Made by a program: the position numbers and the translations under genes. Positions 35,802 to 43,818 of a DNA stretch of 64,000 nucleotides are shown in pieces (positions within the stretch are counted from its first letter, which is position 1; each line of letters starts with the position of its first letter). This DNA is from Acidobacteriota bacterium (GTDB lineage Bacteria > Acidobacteriota > Terriglobia > Bryobacterales > Bryobacteraceae), in NCBI GenBank assembly GCA_018268935.1, contig JAFDVS010000108.1, positions 1 through 64,000 of the forward strand, written 5' to 3'. The notes beneath the pieces are model-generated. The model saw nothing but the letters and a program-made list of their open reading frames with translations. It was not told the DNA's origin and searched no databases.

Positions 35802-36178
35802 TTCTGGATACCAACGCGATTTCGGCATTGGCGGACGGGGATCCGAGTGTAGGGGAATTGTTGGAGCAGGCCACAGTAGTTGCTCTGCCAGTGGTGGCCC
35901 TTGGCGAGTACCGCTATGGCATTCAGCAATCGCGCCATCATGCCCGCTATGAAGCTTGGCTGGAGGAGTTGGTGCAGAATGTTACTGTGCTTGAGATCGG
36001 AAGTGAGACGGCCAAACGGTACTCATCGCTCCGAATGAAGCTCAAGAATAAGGGGCATCCCATCCCTGCAAATGATTTGTGGATCGCGGCTCTGGCAGAA
36101 CAATTCGCGATGCCTGTGCTGAGTCAGGACAAGCATTTCGATGTTGTTCCGGGAGTGCGGCGGATTGGGTGGGAGTAG
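35798..36178 (+). CDS. vapC: VapC PIN-domain RNase toxin
   Basis: A 126-residue PIN protein, start TTG at 35798. The acidic residues needed for Mg2+ are present: MILDTNAIS (Asp4), VVALGEYRYG (Glu), IPANDLWIAALAE (Asp) and VLSQDKHFDVV (Asp). Length and motif spacing are normal, so the toxin appears intact, unlike the remnant at 13041-13269. Toxins of this type cleave tRNA or rRNA. It is translationally coupled to vapB and is followed by the convergent permease gene after 8 bp. Confidence 0.88.
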   Translation: MILDTNAISALADGDPSVGELLEQATVVALPVVALGEYRYGIQQSRHHARYEAWLEELVQNVTVLEIGSETAKRYSSLRMKLKNKGHPIPANDLWIAALAEQFAMPVLSQDKHFDVVPGVRRIGWE

Positions 36179-36185
36179 GCTCCCT

Positions 36186-37688
36186 TCAGTGGACGAGGTC
36201 GCGGAGGGGCATTGGTGGGATGGTGACCTTTGTTGTGAAGTGAGCTTGGGGATCGAGCACCTGGAATTGGACGTCGGATTCGAGGAATTGCTTCTGAGTT
36301 TTGCTGACGAGGTCTTCACCGGGGACGCTCATGATGCTGAAGGTGCTGCGGCCCACGGCTATGGGATAGAACTGAAAGCGGTCTGTGGGCAGGGGTGAGT
36401 AGTTGAGCGCATCCTGCAGGCGCACGTCACGGGTGACGGCGCGGCCGGACATGGGGTTCACCAGTTTGGCGGTGATGCTGGCGGGAAGTTGGATGGGCGC
36501 GAAGCAGGTGACGGAGATGACGCCGGCGAAGTCGGGGGCCGAATCGCAGCGGCCGAGTTCGCCCATGCGTCGGGGTTGGGGGGACTTGGCATGCATGCTG
36601 GAGCCGCGCGGGTTGCCGAAGCTGGTGAGGTAGAAGGTGAGATCGATGGAGACCGGGGCGTCCTGATATTGATGGAAGAGTTCGGAGTGGATGGGGAAGA
36701 AGACCCAATCTTCGCTGGTGCCTTTCTCTGAGGACCAAATGCCGCGGAGTGGCAGGTCGCGGGTTTCGCCGGTGGGGAGGCGGAGCGTGCCTTGTACGCG
36801 GTCAGAGTGCACGAGGCTGTTCTGGGGCAGGTCTGCAACGCGGATGGGAATGAGGAGCGTGAGGTTGTTCTGATTGAGGCGGCGGCCTTCGGAGGATTTA
36901 AGGCGCGAGGGATCGAATTGAATGGAGGGCTTGAGGTAGCTGGCGGTGTGGAATTGCCGCTGCAGGCGGAAGGCGAAGGCGTAGGGCGCAAGGTCGGTGG
37001 CGAAGGGGAGGACCAACGCTGTGGTAGCGAGCACGGCCCATCCGGTTTTGGCGCGGCGGCGAATGTACATCAGCCACAGTATGGCGGCGGAGGCGGTGGT
37101 GGCGAGGAGAATGTTGGCGAGGGCGATCATCCAGTTGAGGCCGCCCCACGACATCGCGAAGCCCTTGTTGAGGTTGTTGAGATAAGGGAGAAAGATAAGG
37201 CCGGCGGCGAGGACGATGGCGGTGAGTGCGAACTGCGTCAGGTTGCGCGTGACCGCGGAGAGGGCGAGCATGAGCATGGTGGCGGAGAGGAAGTAGAGCG
37301 CCTGGCGCCAGAGGAGTCCGCCGAGGGAGAGGAACGGATTGAACTCGTGGCCGGTGAGGATAAGGCAATCGGAGAGGAAGAGGGGGACGTGAATGATGCA
37401 CAGGGTGAGCAGTAGTTTCGCGGTGAGGAGTTGCAGGCGGGTGAAGGGACGGGTGAGCCAGTATTGGCGATCGCCGGGGATGGCGTCGGCATGGACTGCG
37501 CTGCTGACGAAGAACATGTGGGTGGCGATGATTAGCCAACTGAGAAAACCTTGCGCCATGCTCTGGCCGGAAGCGCCGAGCGGGCGGAAGTGGATGGCCG
37601 TATAGGCGAACTGCAGGAGGAGAACCAGCAGGGCCTGCCAGCGGAGTCCGCGGAGGTCTTTGGCGACGATGTGAAAGATGATGTTCAT
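36186..37688 (-). CDS. ABC-2-like permease with large exoplasmic domain (paralog 1)
   Basis: A 500-residue protein. Residues 1-260 contain six to seven helices and the motif GDRQYWLTRPFTRLQLLTAK (about residues 68-87) shared by its paralogs. The C-terminal 230 residues are soluble and probably outside the membrane, ending HFTTKVTIPPMPLRDLVH. It lies 7 bp downstream of paralog 2 and belongs to the leftward operon GntR regulator - ATPase - paralog 2 - paralog 1. As in YtrABCDEF-type systems, the ATPase would power these permeases. No substrate can be inferred; a cell-envelope stress role is possible. Confidence 0.72.
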   Translation of the reverse strand: MNIIFHIVAKDLRGLRWQALLVLLLQFAYTAIHFRPLGASGQSMAQGFLSWLIIATHMFFVSSAVHADAIPGDRQYWLTRPFTRLQLLTAKLLLTLCIIHVPLFLSDCLILTGHEFNPFLSLGGLLWRQALYFLSATMLMLALSAVTRNLTQFALTAIVLAAGLIFLPYLNNLNKGFAMSWGGLNWMIALANILLATTASAAILWLMYIRRRAKTGWAVLATTALVLPFATDLAPYAFAFRLQRQFHTASYLKPSIQFDPSRLKSSEGRRLNQNNLTLLIPIRVADLPQNSLVHSDRVQGTLRLPTGETRDLPLRGIWSSEKGTSEDWVFFPIHSELFHQYQDAPVSIDLTFYLTSFGNPRGSSMHAKSPQPRRMGELGRCDSAPDFAGVISVTCFAPIQLPASITAKLVNPMSGRAVTRDVRLQDALNYSPLPTDRFQFYPIAVGRSTFSIMSVPGEDLVSKTQKQFLESDVQFQVLDPQAHFTTKVTIPPMPLRDLVH

Positions 37689-37695
37689 GGGTTCC

Positions 37696-39195
37696 TCAGC
37701 GGATGAAGTTTTTGAGTGGAGTGGGCGGCACGGAAAGGTTGACGGTGAAGTGGGATTGCGGGGCGCGGACGAGGAACTCGGCGTTGGAGTCGAGCAGGTG
37801 TTGGAAATCCTTGTTCATGAGATTGTCGCCGGCGAGGTGCATGGTGCTGAAGTAATTGAAGGAATTGCTGATGGGTTGGAACGTGAAGCGGTTAGCCGGA
37901 AGCGGGGAGTAGTCGACGAATTCGCCAAGGCGCATGTCGCGGACGGTGCGAACTCCAGTGACGGGATGAACGAGGTAAACGGTGGCCCGTGGTGGGGTCT
38001 GGATGGGAGTGGAGCAGGCGATGAAGACCATGCCGGGGTCGGTGCGGGTGCGGCAGTGTCCGAGTTCTCCGATGGGCCGGCCGGCGCCGCGCACGGGCAT
38101 GGTGTACTTGTGAGCTGGACGGAAGGACGTGAGGTAGAGCGTGAGATCGAGCGTGACGGATTCGGTGCGATGTTGGGTGAGGAACTCGCGTTCGATGGGC
38201 AGATGGAGGGCGTGGCCGGGTGACTCGGGGTCGAGGGGCTGAGGGTTGACATTGCGCAGGTTGAGCGTTGCGCCCGATGGTGTACGGAGCGTGCCTTCGG
38301 CGTGATCGAGATAGAGATCGAGGCCGGTGAGCGGGCGATCGAAGCGGAAGGGAATCATGAGCGCATTCTGGATGTAGACGCGCACTCGGGGAGAGTTCTC
38401 AAAGCTCTGTTGCGCGGCGGCGTCGAAGGTGGCGTGGAGTTCGGCGGGAGGTGCGGAGCCGAGGTAGCGTTGCAGGCGGAAGGCTAGCGGGAATGGGGCA
38501 CGGGCGTAGCAGGTGAGGATGAAAATTGGTGCAATGGCGATGATGACTCGCGAGGTTGCGACACGGCGGTGGCCGTAGAGAAGGAAGAGGAGGAGGATTC
38601 CCGCGGCGGCGGCGAGTGTGAACATCATCTCGTCCTTAACCCAGGTGAAGCCACCCCAATTGGGGTCCCTGAATGGGCTCGTGAGCATATTCGGGAGCCA
38701 CAATACCGTGACCGTGGCGAACAGCATCGCGGCGGCAAATTGCGCGAGGTTGGCAGTGGCCGCGGCGATGGCGAGCAGGGGAAGTGTGACGGTGAGCAGG
38801 TAGAGAATCTGACGCCAGAGAAGGCCGGGGAGATAGGGGAATGGCGAGAATTGATGTCCGATGAGGATGACGCAATCAGAGAGAAGCAGCGGGAGATGGA
38901 TGACGGCGAGTGCGGCGAGAAGTTTGGCAGCGAAGAGATCGCGGCGGGCGATGGGGCGTGTGAGCCAGTATTGACGGTGACCAACGATGGCTTCGGCGTG
39001 AACCGCGGAGGAGATGAACCAGGCGTGGGCGAGCAGGAGCACGAGACCGCCAAGGTTGGCCGGGATGGAGTGCATGCCGGGCTGCTCTGGCGTGAAGGTG
39101 AGCCCGCTGTAGGTGAACTGCAGCAGCACGAGCAGCAGGGCTTGCGCCCGTAGTGCAGCGAGGTCCTTGGCGGCGATGTGCAGAATGTGGTTCAT
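37696..39195 (-). CDS. ABC-2-like permease with large exoplasmic domain (paralog 2)
   Basis: A 499-residue protein from the ATG at 39195 (MNHILHIAAKDLAALRAQ), which overlaps the ATPase stop by four bases. The longer open frame upstream is antisense-like coding within the ATPase gene. It has six or seven helices, the family motif GHRQYWLTRPIARRDLFAAK near residue 75, and a C-terminal exoplasmic domain ending HFTVNLSVPPTPLKNFIR, closely matching paralog 1. Together with the ATPase it forms the core of the transporter. Confidence 0.75.
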   Translation of the reverse strand: MNHILHIAAKDLAALRAQALLLVLLQFTYSGLTFTPEQPGMHSIPANLGGLVLLLAHAWFISSAVHAEAIVGHRQYWLTRPIARRDLFAAKLLAALAVIHLPLLLSDCVILIGHQFSPFPYLPGLLWRQILYLLTVTLPLLAIAAATANLAQFAAAMLFATVTVLWLPNMLTSPFRDPNWGGFTWVKDEMMFTLAAAAGILLLFLLYGHRRVATSRVIIAIAPIFILTCYARAPFPLAFRLQRYLGSAPPAELHATFDAAAQQSFENSPRVRVYIQNALMIPFRFDRPLTGLDLYLDHAEGTLRTPSGATLNLRNVNPQPLDPESPGHALHLPIEREFLTQHRTESVTLDLTLYLTSFRPAHKYTMPVRGAGRPIGELGHCRTRTDPGMVFIACSTPIQTPPRATVYLVHPVTGVRTVRDMRLGEFVDYSPLPANRFTFQPISNSFNYFSTMHLAGDNLMNKDFQHLLDSNAEFLVRAPQSHFTVNLSVPPTPLKNFIR

Positions 39196-40091
39196 GCGGC
39201 TTTGCGCGATGTTTTGGCGAGCGTGACGAAGATGGAGCGCAGCGGCATGGGATGCGCGTTTATGTTGCGGAGATCGGGGAAGAGTTGGTGTAGGGCTTCG
39301 CGGGTGCGCTGTTCGTTGTAGTTGGAGTCGACGAAGCGGACGACGGCGGAGCTGGTCTCGGGGCTGAGCCAGTTGGAGGGCCAATTGGCGGGGAGTTTGG
39401 GCGGGGCTTCGAGCGTGACCTCAATTTCGCGGAAGCGATTGCTGAGGCTCTGCATGTCTTCGGAGAAGCGGATGCGGCCTTCGTCGAGGTAGCCGATGTG
39501 GCTGGAGAAACTCTCGATCTCGGCGAGGTCGTGCGAGGAGATGAGGATGGTGACACCTTCGGCGCGCTCGAGCATGCCGCCGATGAATTCGTCGCGGGCG
39601 AGGGGATCGAGGCCGGAGAAGGGCTCGTCAAGCACAAGGAGTTTGGGGCGATAGGCGAGCGAGGATGTGAGCGAAGCTTTCATCCACATGCCGCGAGAGA
39701 GGTCTTTCAGTTTGCGATCGAGCGGGAGGTGGAACTGATCGGTGAGGGCTGTGGCGAGCGCGTCGTCCCAGGTGGGGTAGAACGGTTTGAGGTAGTTCAG
39801 GAAGTAGCCGACGGTCATCCAATTGGGGAGCTGCTGGTTTTCCGATACGTAGCCGATTTGTTGGAATTGCGTGGGCCCGAGTTTGCGCGAGTCGGTGCCG
39901 AGGATGGTGGCCGTGCCCGCGTTGGCCTGATGAATGTTCATGAGGATCTTGAGGGTGGTGGTTTTACCGGCGCCGTTGGGGCCGACGAGGCCGTAGACGG
40001 AACCTTCGGGGACGGAGAGGGAGAGACCGTCGAGAACGAGGTTGCGGCGGAAGCGTTTGGTAAGCTGCTGGGCTTCGATTACGGAATTCAT
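39192..40091 (-). CDS. ABC transporter ATP-binding protein (YtrB/CcmA type)
   Basis: A 299-residue ATPase from the ATG at 40091. Walker A is GPNGAGKTTTLKIL, the Q-loop lies in IGYVSENQQLPNWMTVGYFL, the signature is a variant LSRGM, and Walker B is LLVLDEPFSGLDPLARDEF; the C-terminal 80 residues form the extra domain of the ABC-2 exporter class. It is the only ATPase of the cluster and overlaps both the GntR gene (before) and paralog 2 (after) by four bases. It probably serves all four permeases. Confidence 0.9.
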   Translation of the reverse strand: MNSVIEAQQLTKRFRRNLVLDGLSLSVPEGSVYGLVGPNGAGKTTTLKILMNIHQANAGTATILGTDSRKLGPTQFQQIGYVSENQQLPNWMTVGYFLNYLKPFYPTWDDALATALTDQFHLPLDRKLKDLSRGMWMKASLTSSLAYRPKLLVLDEPFSGLDPLARDEFIGGMLERAEGVTILISSHDLAEIESFSSHIGYLDEGRIRFSEDMQSLSNRFREIEVTLEAPPKLPANWPSNWLSPETSSAVVRFVDSNYNEQRTREALHQLFPDLRNINAHPMPLRSIFVTLAKTSRKAA

Positions 40092-40486
40092 CGCTTTGTT
40101 GCTACTCCTTTTTCGATCCTGTTCCACTGGCGGCGAAGAGCTTCGACTACCTCTTCGAATTCGATGCCTGCTTGAATGGCGGTGACGGCGAGCTGTTCGA
40201 GGTCGGCGTCGAGTAAGGTTTTACGGGCCGAGCGCGGGGCTTCGGGGGGCAGAGCGACTACGGTGCCGACGCCGGGCTGCACGGTGAGGAAGCCTTCGGT
40301 GGTGAGCTGGCCGATGACTTTGTGGGCGGTGTTGGGGTTGATTTTGAGCTCTTTGCCGAGGGCGCGTACGGAGGGGAAGGGATCGCCGGGGCGAAGCTGG
40401 CCGGCGAGGATGGCGCGTTTGGCGGCGAAGACGATTTGTTCGTAGAGGGAGACGCCCGGTTGAAAGGCGACCCGGAAGGGAATCAC
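40088..40486 (-). CDS. GntR-family (YtrA-type) repressor
   Basis: A 132-residue protein from a GTG at 40486. The short YtrA layout is clear: winged HTH at residues 12-75 (GVSLYEQIVFAAKRAILAGQ; FPSVRALGKELKINPNTAHK; GFLTVQPGVGTVVALPP) and a short helical dimerisation tail (DLEQLAVTAIQAGIEFEEVV) with no ligand-binding domain. Longer frames upstream lack support. The GTG lies two bases from operator O1 and directly at the predicted transcript start, so the mRNA may be leaderless. It likely represses both divergent operons via the two GTGTACTA-type operators. Confidence 0.85.
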   Translation of the reverse strand: MIPFRVAFQPGVSLYEQIVFAAKRAILAGQLRPGDPFPSVRALGKELKINPNTAHKVIGQLTTEGFLTVQPGVGTVVALPPEAPRSARKTLLDADLEQLAVTAIQAGIEFEEVVEALRRQWNRIEKGVATKR

Positions 40487-40488
40487 AG

Positions 40489-40521
40489 GTGTATTATGCG
40501 GGCTAGTACACCTGGCGTCAA
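40489..40521 (-). promoter_or_regulatory. Operator O1 and leftward promoter of gntR operon
   Basis: The operator GTGTATTA-N7-TAGTACAC (40489-40511) overlaps a leftward promoter read on the minus strand: -35 TTGACG (40516-40521), 17-bp spacer, -10 CATAAT (40493-40498). The expected transcript start falls on the GTG start codon at 40486, so no room for a ribosome-binding site remains. The operator resembles known YtrA-class sites of the AGTGTACTA/TAGTACACT kind. Confidence 0.7.
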
Positions 40522-40529
40522 GATTTTTC

Positions 40530-40562
40530 TTGAAGCGGAGTGTACTATCTGTCATAGTACAC
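40530..40562 (+). promoter_or_regulatory. Operator O2 and rightward promoter
   Basis: The operator GTGTACTA-N7-TAGTACAC (40540-40562) has perfect 8-bp arms. It overlaps a rightward promoter: -35 TTGAAG (40530-40535), 17-bp spacer, -10 CATAGT (40553-40558). The transcript would start at about 40565, one base before the ATG at 40566. The arrangement mirrors O1 at a distance of 51 bp, and the -10 sits at the same place within the operator. Confidence 0.7.
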
Positions 40563-40565
40563 GTA

Positions 40566-42068
40566 ATGCGGCTCGTGATTGCAGTTTTCAAGAAGGATAC
40601 ACGGCGGCTGCGATGGCCCGTGGCGCTGGGATTGGCGCTGGTGTGCGGATGGGCGGCAGTGGAGGCGCTGCAGGCCGACGCGTCGCCGGGATGGGTGGGG
40701 GCGGTGATGCAGCCGCTGATCATGCTGGTGTGGATGTTTCTGATTGCGAGCGTGGTGCAGGAGGATGGGCTGGTGGGGGATAGGCAATACTGGCTGACGC
40801 GGCCCCATTCGCGGGTTGGGCTGGTGTTGGCGAAGGCGCTGTTTGTTGTGGTGTTCGTGCATGGACCGTATTTATTGACGTGCGCGGGGGTGTTGTGGGC
40901 GCGGGGATTTGCTCCGTGGAATGAAGTGGGAGCGCTGTGGGCGCGGCAGGCGATGGTGGGGGCGTTGATTACGATTCCGGCGGCGGCAGTGGCTTCGGTG
41001 ACTCGGACATTTGCGCAGTTTTGTGGGGGAATGTTCCTGGTGGTGAGCGTGGGGTTCGTGCTGGTGGTGGGCGGGAAGCCGTATGCGCTGCCTTGGATCT
41101 TTGTGGATGTGGTGCGACGGGCGGCGGGGGCGATGTTGCTGTGTGCGGCCGGGATTGCCGTACTGACGATGCAGTATCGGTGGCGGCGGACGGTGATGGC
41201 TGGGGTGGCGGGGATTGTGGGCGCGATGGTTGCCGGTGGTTTGTTTGCGTGGACTCCGGCGTTGTATACCGAGGGCTTCGATTGCCGGTTGGGTGGATTG
41301 TCGGTGGCGTGGATGAAGGGGGAGACGAAGGCGGATCCTCGGGCGGGGTTTGTGTGGGGGCGCGATATGTACTCGGCGCAGGTGGAGTTGCGCGGGACGG
41401 CGAGCGGGCAGGTACGGCGTGCGCGGATGCTGACATTTTCGATTCAAGGGCCGGATGGGCAGGAATGGAGTTTGGGGAAAAGCCTGGTGGCGAATGTGGA
41501 GACGCGTGGGACAGACGATGAGCGGTTGCGATTGCTGGTGGGGAGCCCGGTGTCGGAGAGCGTGCGCGGGCGAAGGGTGACGCTGCGCGGCGCGGTGAAG
41601 GTGGATGTGAACAATACGAAGAAGGTGGAAGTGCTGGAGATCGGCGCGCCGGGCCGGTTGGTGGAGTGGGTGGGGCGTTGCGGGAGTGTGATGCAGGCTG
41701 AGACCGGGTTTGTGTATCGGGATCTGCTGAAGGTGTTTTGTGAATCGCCACGGGGTGTGCCGGTGCTGGCGAAGGTGGTGCTGCGGGGGGAGGGGACGGA
41801 GATTTGGGAGCAGCATCTGGGGGATGGGTCGGTGCATTACGGTGGGTGGGATTGGCTGTCGCCACTGGATCGGAAGCAGACGTTTTTTCCGATTGTGGAG
41901 GAGCGCGGGACGGGGAGTGGGAACAAGTGGCTGGTGCCTCGGGCGGCGCTGGCGGGGGCTCGGGTGGAGTTGCAGCCGGAGGAGCCGGCGGGGTGCGCGG
42001 TGGTGCGGTTTGAGGCGGCGGGGTTGATGGATGGCGTTGCGGGGAGATTTGTGCCGGAGGTTCAATAG
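40566..42068 (+). CDS. ABC-2-like permease with large exoplasmic domain (paralog 3)
   Basis: A 500-residue protein from the ATG at 40566 (MRLVIAVFKKDTRRLRWP), matching the N-termini of the other paralogs. It carries GDRQYWLTRPHSRVGLVLAK near residue 65, several hydrophobic helices up to about residue 240, and a soluble C-terminal domain ending LMDGVAGRFVPEVQ. There is no clear Shine-Dalgarno sequence; the start is at or near the predicted transcript start. It is divergent from the GntR/ATPase operon but is expected to use that ATPase and repressor. The coding strand is very G-rich. Confidence 0.72.
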   Translation: MRLVIAVFKKDTRRLRWPVALGLALVCGWAAVEALQADASPGWVGAVMQPLIMLVWMFLIASVVQEDGLVGDRQYWLTRPHSRVGLVLAKALFVVVFVHGPYLLTCAGVLWARGFAPWNEVGALWARQAMVGALITIPAAAVASVTRTFAQFCGGMFLVVSVGFVLVVGGKPYALPWIFVDVVRRAAGAMLLCAAGIAVLTMQYRWRRTVMAGVAGIVGAMVAGGLFAWTPALYTEGFDCRLGGLSVAWMKGETKADPRAGFVWGRDMYSAQVELRGTASGQVRRARMLTFSIQGPDGQEWSLGKSLVANVETRGTDDERLRLLVGSPVSESVRGRRVTLRGAVKVDVNNTKKVEVLEIGAPGRLVEWVGRCGSVMQAETGFVYRDLLKVFCESPRGVPVLAKVVLRGEGTEIWEQHLGDGSVHYGGWDWLSPLDRKQTFFPIVEERGTGSGNKWLVPRAALAGARVELQPEEPAGCAVVRFEAAGLMDGVAGRFVPEVQ

Positions 42069-42081
42069 GGTTGTGCGGATA

Positions 42082-43542
42082 ATGTGGCACATTTTCCGGA
42101 AAGATGTTTGGATGTTGCGGGTGGCTGTGTTGGCGACGGTGGCGCAGATGGGGTTGTGGGCGTGGGCGGAAGTGGCAAGTGGTGGAATGCCTTGGCGGAC
42201 GGTGGATCTGCTGCGGCAGTTCATCGTCACTGGCTGGTGCTTTACCGCATGCTTTGTGACGATTGGCGAACCGGACTGGTCGACACGGCCGATGCCGCGT
42301 GGCCGGTTGATGGCGGCGAAGGTGCTCTTCATGGCAGCGGTGTTTCACTTGCCGTATTTGCTGGCGTGCGCGGCGATTTTATGGGGAAAGGGTTTTCTTC
42401 CGTGGCATTACGTGGGGCGGCTGATGGAGCAGCAGTTCTTGAGCGCTGCGATGTACACTATCCCGTGCCTGGCGCTGGCTTCAGTGACGGGCAGTTTCGG
42501 AACGTTCGGCGTGGCGGGGGTAGCGATTCTGATGGTGACGTTAGTGGGGACGCTCGCTGGTGCACCGCGGAGGGGCTTGGAATGGCTGGAAGATCCGGGG
42601 CGGGCCTGGTGGATTCCGGTGTTGATGGTTGTGTTTGGATTGGCGGTGCTGGTGGTGCAGTATCTTTCGCGGCGGACGGATGTGGCCGGGCGGGTGGGGA
42701 TGGCGTCGGTGGTGGCGTTGATTGCGGCATTCGTGTTGACTCCAACGAATCCTATTCTGAAATTGCAATGCAAGGATGGCGCGGCGGGTTGGATAGGAGC
42801 GATGCGAGTGGGAGAAGGGAGGCGTGTCCTGAAAGCGAAGGGGGAGATGGATCGGGACTTGTACTGGCTTCCGCTCTCGGCTCCGGCACTGGAGGCGCCG
42901 CTGTTGGTACGGCCGCAGGTGTTGGATTGGGTGATGCAGACGGGAGGAGGGCAGACGTTCACGGACGGTTTCGGCATGCGGGTGAATGCGGGGAGTTACT
43001 GGTATGGGACCTATCTTTATGTGGATATGACGCCGGGAGTGCGGGAACGAACGGAGAGTGGAGAGGCGCGGATGAATGTTTCGATGCGGGTGGATGTGTC
43101 GAAAGCGCTGCGGCCAGTGTGGAGCAAGGTGGGTGCGACGTCGATGGTGCCTGGGTTGGGGCGCTGTGGGAGCTACGTGAAGGACGATGAGAACGAGGGC
43201 CGCTTTCATGTGTTCTGCGAATCACCGGAGGCTGAGGGGAAGGATGTGGTGGTGACGGTGCATACGCGGGGGAGGCATTGGGGTCGGGAGTTGAGTGAAG
43301 GGTGGGTTCAGTCCGGGACTTTGCGGTTATTAACGCCGGTGCGCCGGATGGAGACCGATGGATTGAGGGTTTTGGAGCGGATGCCGGAGGGGAGTTGGAC
43401 GGCGACGCGTGCGGAAGTGAAAGACGCGTCGTTGGAGTTTGCGCCGGAGGAGCGGGTGGGATGTGAGTTGGTGGATTTATCGGTGGCGGGGAGATGGGAT
43501 CACGCGGCGGGGCGTTTTTTGCCGGTGGGGGTGAGGGAGTAG
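42082..43542 (+). CDS. ABC-2-like permease paralog 4, diverged motif
   Basis: A 486-residue protein, 13 bp after paralog 3. The ATG at 42082 is given; a GTG at 42073 (reading MRIMWHIFRKDVW) aligns better with the paralogs' N-termini, and an AGGG at 42067-42070 could serve the ATG. Topology matches the others, but the shared GDRQYWLTRP motif has become IGEPDWSTRPMPRGRLMAAK. The C-terminus VAGRWDHAAGRFLPVGVRE resembles paralog 3. Likely a partner permease of paralog 3. Confidence 0.68.
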   Translation: MWHIFRKDVWMLRVAVLATVAQMGLWAWAEVASGGMPWRTVDLLRQFIVTGWCFTACFVTIGEPDWSTRPMPRGRLMAAKVLFMAAVFHLPYLLACAAILWGKGFLPWHYVGRLMEQQFLSAAMYTIPCLALASVTGSFGTFGVAGVAILMVTLVGTLAGAPRRGLEWLEDPGRAWWIPVLMVVFGLAVLVVQYLSRRTDVAGRVGMASVVALIAAFVLTPTNPILKLQCKDGAAGWIGAMRVGEGRRVLKAKGEMDRDLYWLPLSAPALEAPLLVRPQVLDWVMQTGGGQTFTDGFGMRVNAGSYWYGTYLYVDMTPGVRERTESGEARMNVSMRVDVSKALRPVWSKVGATSMVPGLGRCGSYVKDDENEGRFHVFCESPEAEGKDVVVTVHTRGRHWGRELSEGWVQSGTLRLLTPVRRMETDGLRVLERMPEGSWTATRAEVKDASLEFAPEERVGCELVDLSVAGRWDHAAGRFLPVGVRE

Positions 43543-43662
43543 GTTGGCCACGAAATCTGAGGTGAGTAGTAAACGCGGTCGCCCGCCGTTGAGGATGATT
43601 CATGACGGCGTATTGAAGGCTCTGGGAAAACCGCTTGCTCACGCGCGCGGCTCAGAAGATGC

Positions 43663-43733
43663 GGGCGGTAAGAGGAGACACGTGCGGTGAGAGGGGATGC
43701 GTGCGGTGAGAGGGGATGCGTGCGAAGAGATGC
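43663..43733. repeat. 19-bp tandem repeat array
   Basis: Two perfect copies of GTGCGGTGAGAGGGGATGC (43682-43700, 43701-43719), one degenerate copy before (43663-43681) and a shortened 14-bp copy after (43720-43733). It lies in the 276-bp gap between paralog 4 and the convergent lipoprotein-like gene. Nothing else is recognisable in this gap. Confidence 0.8.
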
Positions 43734-43818
43734 GTACGGGGAGCGGCACGGGGCGAGAGTGAGGGTGCATGGTGGGAAGGTGACGGCGGAGCGAGGAGAC
43801 GGCGATCTCGAACTGCTA

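Noticed and set aside
40872..42332. 486-residue leftward open frame
   Set aside because: Antisense to permease paralog 3; composition is arginine/proline/histidine-rich and no domain is present.
43682..43719. Possible CRISPR array
   Set aside because: The 19-bp units are contiguous without spacers, so this is a plain tandem repeat.
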